Shown: positions 5,578-10,969 of the stretch, in pieces | Layout of the letters: every line of letters begins with the position of its first letter | How positions within the stretch are numbered: the first letter of the stretch is position 1 | Virus record (IMG/VR): IMGVR_UViG_3300021964_000636 | Coordinates: 1 to 21,759 of that record | From: a virus | Direction: 5' to 3' (one strand) | Length of the DNA: 21,759 nt | Notes under the pieces: model-generated | Seen by the model: only the letters and a program-made list of their open reading frames with translations | Database searches by the model: none | Told to the model about the DNA's origin: nothing | Made by a program: the position numbers and the translations under genes

Positions 5578-5828
5578 TGCTTTACAGTGGATGTAGGTGC
5601 AATATAGTGCACATGTAATATGAGTTAATGATGTAGGTTGTTTTAATAATGTGATAGAAAATGTGATGGGGATGTGGTTGGGGCTTAGTATGTAGTCTCT
5701 ACCACTCTTTGTCAACCTGTAAGTTACATGCGACAGCATAATGCGCTTACAACCTGCACTCACGTCCAGCGAATGTGACCAGCAATTCCAACACCTTACG
5801 CGACACGATCGTCGCATACAAATATACA
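5578..5828 (+). other. Gene-free region with short repeats and small hairpins
   Basis: No credible gene on either strand; an antisense frame of 94 codons here is Cys/His/Ser-rich and has no ribosome site. Visible structure: hairpins GTGCA-ATATAG-TGCAC near 5597 and GCGAC-ACGATC-GTCGC near 5800, and three ATGTG[A/G] units at 5649, 5661 and 5672, spaced 12 and 11 bases, in a GT-rich stretch. It could hold an operator, an origin element or an unstructured leader. Nothing stronger can be claimed. Confidence 0.5.
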
Positions 5829-5857
5829 TTGACGGCATGTGATTTGCGTGTTATGAT
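5829..5857 (+). promoter_or_regulatory. Sigma70-like promoter without the TGACA boxes
   Basis: TTGACG at 5829-5834, a 17-bp spacer, and TATGAT at 5852-5857. Unlike the seven left-block promoters it has no TGACA boxes at the standard offsets. It would drive the peptide at 5879, the winged-helix gene and the membrane protein that follows. Confidence 0.7.
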
Positions 5858-5878
5858 AGTATAGAGAGAGAATAGAAC

Positions 5879-5950
5879 ATGATGAACATATCTGACGGCA
5901 TTGGCGCTATCATAATTGTGACTGCATTTGTGCTAGTAATGGCGTGTTGA
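5879..5950 (+). CDS. Putative 23-residue hydrophobic peptide
   Basis: ATG at 5879 shortly after a good promoter, stop TGA at 5948-5950, with only a weak purine-rich (GAGAGAG) ribosome site. Residues 8-23 are hydrophobic (GAIIIVTAFVLVMAC). It could be a membrane micropeptide or merely a leader upstream of the regulator gene. It is listed because of its position directly behind the promoter; it may not be a real gene. Confidence 0.35.
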   Translation: MMNISDGIGAIIIVTAFVLVMAC

Positions 5951-6035
5951 TGAATAGGGCAGACACTACATATAGTGTGTGTGCATGCAAATGATTAGCG
6001 AATTCCCGTATAAGAGAGAGTGGGAGACACTATAT

Positions 6036-6380
6036 ATGGAATTACTTATTAAAATAGGTGATGTTAAACTGACTGCAACAGAGATTGATATCCTGCATAT
6101 CATCCTCGATACTGAACAATATGACTGGACTATCGGTTCTATCGCAACTTGTTTGCCGGCATCATACGAAGACATATGGAGAGATGTGCAGTCTCTTATC
6201 CTACACGGATTGCTAGCTCGCACAAACATGTCCCAAAGTTTCGAGAACATAAAAGTAATATCTGTAACAGTTCCTTTGACTGCTCGTGCTTGGCTATCAC
6301 AAAATGAGCAAGACATTGAAGACGCATTTGTAATATTAAACCCAGACATGTTTGAACTAACAGAGGTAGGCGAAGCATGA
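6036..6380 (+). CDS. Winged helix-turn-helix (MarR-like) DNA-binding protein
   Basis: From ATG 6036 the protein has 114 residues. KLTATEIDILHIILDT is typical of the second helix of MarR-type winged helices; TIGSIATCLPASYEDIWRDV fits the helix-turn-helix; LILHGLLART and VISVTVPLTARAWL fit the wing strands. MarR-like proteins bind DNA as dimers and usually repress transcription. The start 6036 is chosen because GGGAG lies 9 bases upstream (6022-6026); in-frame starts at 5979 (GTG), 5985 and 5991 lack a ribosome site but would add residues that look coding, so they remain possible. It is the only clear transcription factor in the window and thus a candidate regulator of one of the two promoter sets seen here. 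Its stop overlaps the next ATG (ATGA). Confidence 0.7.
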   Translation: MELLIKIGDVKLTATEIDILHIILDTEQYDWTIGSIATCLPASYEDIWRDVQSLILHGLLARTNMSQSFENIKVISVTVPLTARAWLSQNEQDIEDAFVILNPDMFELTEVGEA

Positions 6381-6511
6381 GAAGAAGAGTAGGAAGACTA
6401 TTAGATAAAGGATGTATGATAGTATCGTTTACTCCTATTGTATTATTTGTTTATGCCATTGCATTAAAGAAAGGGTTTAACTGTTACAGTAACTGTTCAG
6501 TGAATGAATGA
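6377..6511 (+). CDS. Small single-span membrane protein, 44 residues
   Basis: ATG at 6377 overlaps the stop of the winged-helix gene (ATGA); stop TGA at 6509-6511. It has a very basic N-terminus (MRRRVGRLLDKG), a hydrophobic helix (CMIVSFTPIVLFVYAIAL, residues 13-30) and a short tail with two Cys. The positive-inside rule would put the N-terminus in the cytoplasm. Coupling to a regulator suggests co-expression, not necessarily joint function. Role unknown. Confidence 0.6.
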   Translation: MRRRVGRLLDKGCMIVSFTPIVLFVYAIALKKGFNCYSNCSVNE

Positions 6512-6653
6512 CAATTGCTTGACGAGGTGCTAGGGGTACCCCCCTACCCCCCTACCGGGATATATGTCCCTATGTTCGGTGTGTGCTGGATGTGGTGGCT
6601 AAGTACGTTTTCGATCCGCGCCTAAAATTTTGAGATATAAGAACCTGAGCGCG
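6512..6653 (+). other. Intergenic region upstream of the 6664 gene
   Basis: No gene. It holds the G/C-rich inverted repeat, a TATATG at 6561 and, at 6617-6653, part of a direct repeat shared with the end of the following gene. The frame ending at 6656 (APKILRYKNLSA before a TAG) resembles a displaced copy of that gene's tail but is closed upstream by a stop at 6600. Confidence 0.45.
6531..6546. repeat. Inverted repeat TAGGGG-TACC-CCCCTA in a C-rich tract
   Basis: A perfect 6-bp stem with a 4-base loop containing the palindrome GGGGTACCCC, followed by a second CCCCCCTA run and a weaker GGGA/TCCC stem near 6558-6571. No T tract follows, so it is not a normal terminator. The - strand carries runs of G (GGGGGG twice). 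It lies just after two TGACA-like boxes (6509 and 6520), in the place where a -35 would be expected. Confidence 0.55.
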
Positions 6654-6671
6654 TAGTTACTACGTGGCACA
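6617..6671 (+). repeat. Direct repeat, copy 1 (flanks the 6664 gene)
   Basis: CGCGCCTAAAA-TTTT, a spaced A/G-rich segment, then TAGTTA and GTGGCACA recur at 6918-6964. The two imperfect copies bracket the 6664 gene, and each ends in the start region of a GDLV-family gene. Confidence 0.55.
6654..6663 (+). promoter_or_regulatory. TAGTTA start-adjacent motif (candidate leaderless promoter), copy A
   Basis: TAGTTACTAC directly abuts the GTG start at 6664, with no Shine-Dalgarno sequence between. The same block precedes at least four other starts at the same distance. TAGTTA at about -10 relative to the start codon would place transcription initiation at or near the GTG. Confidence 0.55.
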
Positions 6672-6942
6672 TCTCAAAGAGTTCTTCGAAAAAGCACCTG
6701 CCCATGACTTTGCAGTCGGGGATCTGGTCACATGCGACTGCCATGGCGGACTTGCCATCATAATTCGCATCTTTGACGGCACTAATGAAAAGGAACCCGA
6801 CTACCCGTCCATGAATATGGTCGAAATTTGGTGGCTAAGGTACCCACACCGCGGAATTAAAGAACGCCAGTGGATACACACCATATCGAGATTAAAAAGG
6901 CACACAGGCAAAAATTACGCGCCTAAAAATTTTACAGATTAG
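6664..6942 (+). CDS. Small SH3/KOW-like phage protein (family member 7), GTG start
   Basis: A 92-residue protein starting GTG at 6664, without a ribosome site but with the TAGTTA motif immediately upstream. After an N-terminal helix (AHLKEFFEKAPAHD) it shows FAVGDLVTCDCHGG, LAIIIRIFDG, VEIWWLRYPHRG and a terminal strand ISRLKRH. The VEIWWL strand matches YDIYWL in the next gene and YEIRWL in the gene at 260. Two Cys follow the GDLV turn. The gene lies between two direct repeats, so it may be an inserted or duplicated cassette. Function unknown. Confidence 0.8.
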   Translation: MAHLKEFFEKAPAHDFAVGDLVTCDCHGGLAIIIRIFDGTNEKEPDYPSMNMVEIWWLRYPHRGIKERQWIHTISRLKRHTGKNYAPKNFTD

Positions 6943-6964
6943 AGCATAGTTATAATGTGGCACA
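6918..6964 (+). repeat. Direct repeat, copy 2
   Basis: The partner of 6617-6671. In this copy the first half codes for the C-terminus of the 6664 protein (YAPKNFTD), and the second half is the start region of the next gene. Confidence 0.55.
6947..6956 (+). promoter_or_regulatory. TAGTTA start-adjacent motif, copy B
   Basis: TAGTTATAAT directly precedes the GTG at 6957. It contains a perfect TATAAT but no -35 at the right distance and no Shine-Dalgarno sequence. Confidence 0.55.
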
Positions 6965-7220
6965 CAATACCGGCAGCAGCTTAACATCAATATACGTCAA
7001 AGGTGACTTGGTTCAGTACGTAGAGTACTTTTATTACCCAACAGCAGTACGAGTAACAGCCCATGACGACTTACACAACAACGATGTTGGTATTGTGGTG
7101 GATACAGTGTACTCTATGTATGGCAATGAGTTGTACGACATATATTGGTTAAGAACCGGTAAGCGAAGTTTTACGCAGGCTATAAACCTTAAATTGGCTT
7201 ATTTGATACCGGGCACCTAA
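6957..7220 (+). CDS. Small SH3/KOW-like phage protein (family member 8), GTG start
   Basis: An 87-residue protein with a GTG start at 6957 fixed by the adjacent TAGTTA motif; no Shine-Dalgarno. Pattern: IYVKGDLVQYVEYF, an insertion of about 20 residues, then DVGIVVDTVYS, LYDIYWLRTGKRS and a terminal strand INLKLAYL. Its first three residues (MAH) and upstream sequence match those of the preceding gene, so the two probably arose by duplication. Function unknown. Confidence 0.8.
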   Translation: MAHNTGSSLTSIYVKGDLVQYVEYFYYPTAVRVTAHDDLHNNDVGIVVDTVYSMYGNELYDIYWLRTGKRSFTQAINLKLAYLIPGT

Positions 7221-7228
7221 TTATACAC
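7218..7228 (+). promoter_or_regulatory. TAATTA start-adjacent motif, copy C
   Basis: TAATTATACAC precedes the ATG at 7229; its first three bases are the stop codon of the upstream gene. No Shine-Dalgarno sequence. This is a variant of the TAGTTA motif. Confidence 0.4.
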
Positions 7229-7474
7229 ATGAAAATCAAAAAGTCAGAACTGCGCATTATCGTGCTTGAAGAGCTTACCAAGTCCGATAAAGATGAAATC
7301 CAGCGCATGATTTCAAAAGAACTTAAGAAAATGGTCGAAGATGAAGTAGCAAAAGCTATCAAGTCGAAAAACATCAAGGACGACATTGGTGATATTACCA
7401 AGAAAGTTCTTAAAAAGCTGTACAAGGATATGTCTGTACATCATCCTTACATTATTGACCGAATTAAAGTGTAA
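7229..7474 (+). CDS. Conserved small helical phage protein, 81 residues
   Basis: A highly charged, fully helical protein beginning MKIKKSELRIIVLEEL, a type of N-terminus frequent in proteins of marine T4-like phages, then a Lys/Glu-rich middle and an ending KLYKDMSVHHPYIIDRIKV. I recall close relatives in marine viral contigs but know of no function. The leading peptide might be a capsid-targeting or oligomerisation element, as discussed for other proteins here. ATG 7229 has no Shine-Dalgarno site. Confidence 0.75.
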   Translation: MKIKKSELRIIVLEELTKSDKDEIQRMISKELKKMVEDEVAKAIKSKNIKDDIGDITKKVLKKLYKDMSVHHPYIIDRIKV

Positions 7475-7521
7475 CTTAGTGACACGCGGGACTATGTATA
7501 GACCGCTGTTGGAGATATAAA

Positions 7522-7776
7522 ATGTTTAAAACGCAAGTAATAGCAATAACGCTGAGCGCATTAGCCGGAACATCTGCGGGACTAGTCGGAGAGCAAGTGG
7601 TGTCCAAGCCCGAGATGCTGCCCATTCCTTACGAAACCGTGGGCGACACTGTTCCCTTACAGCCATTTAATCACTCACCAGTTATTGAATGCAATGGTAT
7701 TACGCTAGACGATGCTGTTGATATTAAGATCGTCAGCGAGTGTGCTGTTGGTCGTGTAGGTTGGCTTAAACTGTAG
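7522..7776 (+). CDS. Small exported protein with signal peptide, 84 residues
   Basis: ATG 7522 with GGAG at 7511-7514. Residues 1-20 form a signal peptide (Lys at 3, hydrophobic core VIAITLSALAGTSAG) with possible cleavage after TSAG. The mature part is acidic and strand-like and has two Cys (near 57 and 74) that could pair in the periplasm. No known domain. Export from a phage gene suggests action on the host envelope, such as exclusion or lysis, but this is not shown. The 47-base leader contains TATGTATAG, a loose relative of the start-adjacent motif. Confidence 0.65.
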   Translation: MFKTQVIAITLSALAGTSAGLVGEQVVSKPEMLPIPYETVGDTVPLQPFNHSPVIECNGITLDDAVDIKIVSECAVGRVGWLKL

Positions 7777-7784
7777 ACAACACC

Positions 7785-7794
7785 TAGTTACTAT
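7785..7794 (+). promoter_or_regulatory. TAGTTA start-adjacent motif, copy D
   Basis: TAGTTACTAT directly precedes the GTG at 7795, without a Shine-Dalgarno sequence. It has the same spacing as copies A and B. Confidence 0.55.
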
Positions 7795-8037
7795 GTGGAC
7801 CTCAGAAGTGGCATGGTATTGTACGATGTCGTCGATAAAAGTTTTATCATACTTGTTCGACGATTTTGGTCATACGAAGGACTAGAAGCGCCGTCGTATG
7901 CTAAGATTAATCCCGACTTTTTTAAAGTATGGGTGTGGGAAACTTTGTCGTCAAAAGAAGGCAAGATGTTTTGGTCGGAAGGTGGCTTGCATAATTTAAT
8001 CAAGTCGGAGATTATTATCGTATTGGATGATATTTAA
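7795..8037 (+). CDS. Small SH3/KOW-like phage protein (family member 9), GTG start
   Basis: An 80-residue protein with GTG at 7795 set by the adjacent motif. It starts MDLRSGMVLYDVVDKS, where GM stands in place of GD, then FIILVRRFW, KVWVWETLSSKEG and a C-terminal hydrophobic strand EIIIVLDD. The two-Trp strand (VWVWE) aligns with IWWL and IYWL of its neighbours. It is a more diverged family member. It sits in a run of three such genes (7795, 8044, 8337). Function unknown. Confidence 0.75.
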   Translation: MDLRSGMVLYDVVDKSFIILVRRFWSYEGLEAPSYAKINPDFFKVWVWETLSSKEGKMFWSEGGLHNLIKSEIIIVLDDI

Positions 8038-8043
8038 GAAACT

Positions 8044-8322
8044 ATGCAAACAAACTTGCGCGAAGAGTCAGAACGTATTAAGTTAGTACCCGGCGATATG
8101 ATCGTTGATATTGCTTCTAATAATGTCGGCATTCTGATAGAGCGTGTCCGTCGTATTAGCATGCAAGATGATGATGTTTACTTTTGGATTATTCACTGGA
8201 CTAAAGAGTCGGATAATATGGTGCCTATGACTCTGCAAATGGAAGAAGATGGTCTCAAGATCTCGATAGTCGTTGGTTTGTATGACCTTTTCTCAAGTAG
8301 TGATTTGCAAAAGCTGAAATAA
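8044..8322 (+). CDS. Small SH3/KOW-like phage protein (family member 10)
   Basis: A 92-residue protein starting ATG 8044. No Shine-Dalgarno; TATTTA (8031-8036) lies 7 bases before the ATG. Clear family pattern: LVPGDMIVDIAS, then VGILIERVRR, VYFWIIHWTKES and LKISIVVGL. A helical C-terminal tail of about 15 residues follows the barrel. Function unknown. Confidence 0.8.
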   Translation: MQTNLREESERIKLVPGDMIVDIASNNVGILIERVRRISMQDDDVYFWIIHWTKESDNMVPMTLQMEEDGLKISIVVGLYDLFSSSDLQKLK

Positions 8323-8336
8323 TTTTAGGAAAAAAT

Positions 8337-8543
8337 ATGGAAAAAATTTCGAAGTTTGATGTCGGTGATCTGGTATTGATAGGCGATCATCCTCATACCG
8401 AACCTGCCATCATACTTAAAATGGGACCTGCGCGGGAAGATAAGCAAACGATTATGTTTCCTGTATGTCATATTTTAAACCTGCGAACTTCTGCTGTTGA
8501 GAGATCTTATTTGTTTAGATTGCGTCTTCTTTCTGCAAGCTGA
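8337..8543 (+). CDS. Small SH3/KOW-like phage protein (family member 11)
   Basis: A 68-residue protein with AGGA at 8327-8330, 6 bases before ATG 8337. It reads ISKFDVGDLVLIGDHPH, then PAIILKMG, MFPVCHILNLRTS and a last strand YLFRLRLLS. This gene, unlike its neighbours, has a ribosome site, so it is probably translated from the transcript of the gene before it. Function unknown. Confidence 0.8.
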   Translation: MEKISKFDVGDLVLIGDHPHTEPAIILKMGPAREDKQTIMFPVCHILNLRTSAVERSYLFRLRLLSAS

Positions 8544-8554
8544 TAGTTACTTTA
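8544..8554 (+). promoter_or_regulatory. TAGTTA start-adjacent motif, copy E
   Basis: TAGTTACTTTA directly precedes the GTG at 8555, immediately after the TGA stop of the previous gene. No Shine-Dalgarno sequence. Confidence 0.5.
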
Positions 8555-8722
8555 GTGGACAAGCTTAATAAGATCATGTTTCCAATTGCTGTGGCGGCTT
8601 TCTTTGTTAATATATGGATGCTGATATGGGGTTCGATGAATAACCTCCATGATCTTGAAATACTATCTCTTTGCAATATGATCTTATTAAGTTTCGTTCT
8701 TCTTCGTCGAGAAGACGGATAG
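8555..8722 (+). CDS. Small two-span membrane protein, 55 residues, GTG start
   Basis: GTG at 8555 set by the adjacent TAGTTA motif; stop TAG at 8720-8722. The protein MDKLNKIMFPIAVAAFF... has two hydrophobic segments (about residues 8-26 and 36-50) separated by a short polar loop (GSMNNLHDLE), and an RREDG tail. The hairpin shape is like that of some small holins or exclusion proteins, but no diagnostic residue is present. It lies between the SH3-like run and the VWA lipoprotein gene. Confidence 0.6.
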   Translation: MDKLNKIMFPIAVAAFFVNIWMLIWGSMNNLHDLEILSLCNMILLSFVLLRREDG

Positions 8723-8727
8723 CGACA

Positions 8728-8737
8728 TATTTACTAT
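8728..8737 (+). promoter_or_regulatory. TATTTA motif with leader (candidate phage promoter)
   Basis: TATTTACTAT lies 28 bases before the GTG at 8766. In this copy a leader with AGGAGGG follows. If the motif sets transcription start 4-5 bases downstream, the mRNA would begin near 8738, leaving room for the ribosome site. Confidence 0.4.
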
Positions 8738-8765
8738 GTCGTAAGACTGCATAGGAGGGTTAAAT

Positions 8766-9785
8766 GTGGGAGTGTTTTTATTTGTTTTAAGCTTATTGTC
8801 TTGTTACACTGATTACTCAATCGGTCAAGAGAAAAAAGTTATATCTGAAATAAAAGAAGTGGAAGTGATCGTAGAGGTTCCGGTTGAAACGGTCGTCGAG
8901 ATTGAGGTTCCAGTTTATATAGAAGTTGAGGTTCCGGTCAACGAAGGTGAGATCTGGGTTGACTCGTTTACTCAACATCACTCTATTGAAGGTATCGATA
9001 TCTTATGGGTTATTGACCGTTCAGGTTCTATGCATATTTATAACTCGCAGTTGTTAGCCGGTATTGAAGCAATGTTATTAGCTCTGCCAACAAGCGACTG
9101 GCGTCTTGTAATGATTAGTGCCGACCCAACAGACTCTGTGCTGAGTACTGAGTTTCCTCTTATTCCGGGTGACGATGTAGCCGATGCGGCAGATATGATG
9201 TCTACATTAGGTAATGGAGGCTTAGAGGAGGGCTTTGAGTCTGTATATCAGTACATCGTTATTAACCCTTACTCTTCAACTTGGATGCGTCCAGATGCTG
9301 GCTTGTTAGTTGTGTTTGTTTCTGATGAAGAAGAGCAAAGCAATGTTAGATATCCATTAGCAATGGAATTTGTAAGTTGGTACCGCTCTTTGCGAGGCGG
9401 GTCGGTATTTATGGCTAGCATCGTAAACCATGAATTTGGTACCTCGTTATGCAGTTGGGCTGTTAGTCCATTAGATGTTGGAGAAAGATACATGGAAGCC
9501 ACAAATGCTTTTGGTGGGGTTGTGGTAGACATCTGTGATTCTGATTGGTCTCCGGGTGTGACTGACGCGACACGCTCACTGGATCCAATAGAAAATATAA
9601 AATTAACTCACCAAGCAGAAGAGGACTCTATTAGAGTTTTCATCAACGGTTCTTTAAATTACGACTGGTACTACCAAGCATCAGATAACACAGTTTATTT
9701 CACTATTGTGCCGTCTGGTGGTGATTTAGTCGAAGTTGGTTATAGGTATATAGCAGCACCGGATACCGGTGATAGTGGCTTATAG
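8766..9785 (+). CDS. VWA-domain lipoprotein
   Basis: A 339-residue surface protein. GTG 8766 is preceded by AGGAGGG at 8753-8759; the ATG at 8764 is in another frame and closes at once. Residues 1-13 form a short lipoprotein signal ending LLSC (lipid-carrying Cys13), unusual in lacking basic residues at the N-terminus. Residues 31-60 are a Val/Glu/Pro repeat (VEVPV units), probably a stiff stalk. The VWA domain starts near 77, with MIDAS DRSGSM (84-89) and a second acidic loop VSDEEEQS. The last third is strand-rich and ends PDTGDSGL. VWA domains bind metal and a protein ligand. In a phage genome this could be a host-surface protein made during infection or a virion component. The stalk and tail recall lipoproteins of Myxococcota and relatives. 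It is followed by an exported protease gene. Confidence 0.85.
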   Translation: MGVFLFVLSLLSCYTDYSIGQEKKVISEIKEVEVIVEVPVETVVEIEVPVYIEVEVPVNEGEIWVDSFTQHHSIEGIDILWVIDRSGSMHIYNSQLLAGIEAMLLALPTSDWRLVMISADPTDSVLSTEFPLIPGDDVADAADMMSTLGNGGLEEGFESVYQYIVINPYSSTWMRPDAGLLVVFVSDEEEQSNVRYPLAMEFVSWYRSLRGGSVFMASIVNHEFGTSLCSWAVSPLDVGERYMEATNAFGGVVVDICDSDWSPGVTDATRSLDPIENIKLTHQAEEDSIRVFINGSLNYDWYYQASDNTVYFTIVPSGGDLVEVGYRYIAAPDTGDSGL

Positions 9786-9793
9786 GAGATATC

Positions 9794-10528
9794 ATGAAAC
9801 ACTTACCTTTAATATTTGCGATGTTGCTGTCGCTATTATCAAACTCACAAGCAGCAACAAACACAGCAGCAGTTCCCTTACCTGTTGAACATGCTGACGT
9901 AGCCATGAATATGGCACAAAAGAAAGTTAGAGAAGCCGCAGTTAAAGTTGCTTCTGGTGGAGGGCACGGAAGTGGTTCGTATATCGTCCATAAAGGTCTT
10001 CACATGGTTTTTACTGCACAACATGTAGCAGACGGTCATATTGGCTCGAAGTATCAAGTATTCAAAGGCAAAGAAATGAGAGTTGCCACTCTTGTTTGGT
10101 CTAGTGAGTTAACAGACATGGCTGTACTTTATTTACCCGAGAGATTTATTACTGCTGACCCAATGAAGTGGGATCCTCAAAAACGAATTGCTGAAGTTGG
10201 GACTGATATAACTTATTCTGGTTTTCCGTCAAGCCATAAGTTAATGACTTTTGCTGGTAGCGTAGCGGGATATGCTGAACGTCATGGAGCAGGAAAGCAG
10301 ATTATTCTTAACACATATGGGTGGTTTGGTTGCTCGGGCTCTGTTGTTTACAATTTAAAAGGTGAGATCATTGGTATCTTGTACGGTGTTGATGTTGAAT
10401 ATCATCCAGACATACAAGTTCAGGAGAATATGATTTGGGTCGCTCCTATACAACAAATTAAAATAGAAAACATTGTAAAAAGAATTTGTTCTGGTGTACC
10501 ATATGGAACCGCAAGAGCTTGTAAATAA
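9794..10528 (+). CDS. Exported trypsin-like serine protease
   Basis: A 244-residue protein with a signal peptide (residues 1-20, cleavage near SQA) and a chymotrypsin-like fold. The catalytic residues can be placed: His77 in TAQHV, Asp108 in LTDMAV, Ser181 in GCSGS. The Gly-rich GGGHGSGSYIV at 55-65 is the usual first strand of HtrA/trypsin-like domains. Length fits a single protease domain without PDZ. AGGAG overlaps the stop of the VWA lipoprotein gene, and the ATG lies 8 bases beyond that stop, so the two genes form one operon and may act together at the host envelope or outside the cell. An exported trypsin-like protease is uncommon in a phage of this kind. Confidence 0.85.
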   Translation: MKHLPLIFAMLLSLLSNSQAATNTAAVPLPVEHADVAMNMAQKKVREAAVKVASGGGHGSGSYIVHKGLHMVFTAQHVADGHIGSKYQVFKGKEMRVATLVWSSELTDMAVLYLPERFITADPMKWDPQKRIAEVGTDITYSGFPSSHKLMTFAGSVAGYAERHGAGKQIILNTYGWFGCSGSVVYNLKGEIIGILYGVDVEYHPDIQVQENMIWVAPIQQIKIENIVKRICSGVPYGTARACK

Positions 10529-10530
10529 TA

Positions 10531-10968
10531 ATGAAATATACTTGGAAGACATTTCTTCAAGAAGAAGAGCTAAAATCTGTCGGTATTGTCGCTTGTTTAG
10601 ACGATAAAGGCAGATTTTTAGTTATTAGACGTTCTAATATAGATCATAGAGGCGGGCAGTGGACCATACCGGGTGGTCATATCGATGAAGAAGACACTTC
10701 TATCGAAGAGGGCGCGATAAGAGAATTGGAAGAAGAAACTGGTTTGACTTGTAGTGTCTCGGACTTAAAGTATTTGGGCGAACCAAGACCGCAAAAGTAC
10801 TATTTCTTAACCAGAAAATGGTCTGGAGATATAAATGTCGATATTCCAAACCCTAAAACTGGTGAAATTGAACACGACGACTATAAATGGGCGACAATTG
10901 ATGAGATAAAAGAGTTGGAAGGTAATGAAATTCCGATCTATTTATTGGAGAAAGCTCTGGAATTATAA
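10531..10968 (+). CDS. Nudix hydrolase with N-terminal W-x-x-F-L peptide
   Basis: A 145-residue protein. The Nudix box is at residues 48-72 (GGHIDEEDTS through RELEEETGL); the catalytic REL-EE-x-G core is intact (R64, E65, E68, E69), but one residue is inserted between the first Gly and the REL compared with the canonical spacing. Nudix enzymes cleave nucleoside diphosphate compounds such as NTPs, NADH, ADP-ribose or RNA caps; the substrate cannot be read from the sequence. The N-terminal MKYTWKTFLQEEE precedes the first strand of the fold and resembles the capsid-targeting propeptides of T4 internal proteins. The start lies 3 bases after the protease gene, with no good Shine-Dalgarno. The next gene starts just after its stop. 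Confidence 0.9.
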   Translation: MKYTWKTFLQEEELKSVGIVACLDDKGRFLVIRRSNIDHRGGQWTIPGGHIDEEDTSIEEGAIRELEEETGLTCSVSDLKYLGEPRPQKYYFLTRKWSGDINVDIPNPKTGEIEHDDYKWATIDEIKELEGNEIPIYLLEKALEL

Positions 10969-10969
10969 A

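Noticed and set aside
5649-5677. CRISPR-like repeat from the ATGTGAT units
   Set aside because: The units are only 6-7 bases and the spacers 4-5 bases; no CRISPR structure or cas gene is present anywhere in the window.
5949-5993. 14-codon frame starting in the stop of the 23-residue peptide
   Set aside because: Too short, no hydrophobic or other pattern and no ribosome site.
8764-8790. ATG at 8764 as start of the lipoprotein gene
   Set aside because: It is out of frame and closes after eight codons; GTG 8766 gives a lipoprotein signal and suits the AGGAGGG spacing.
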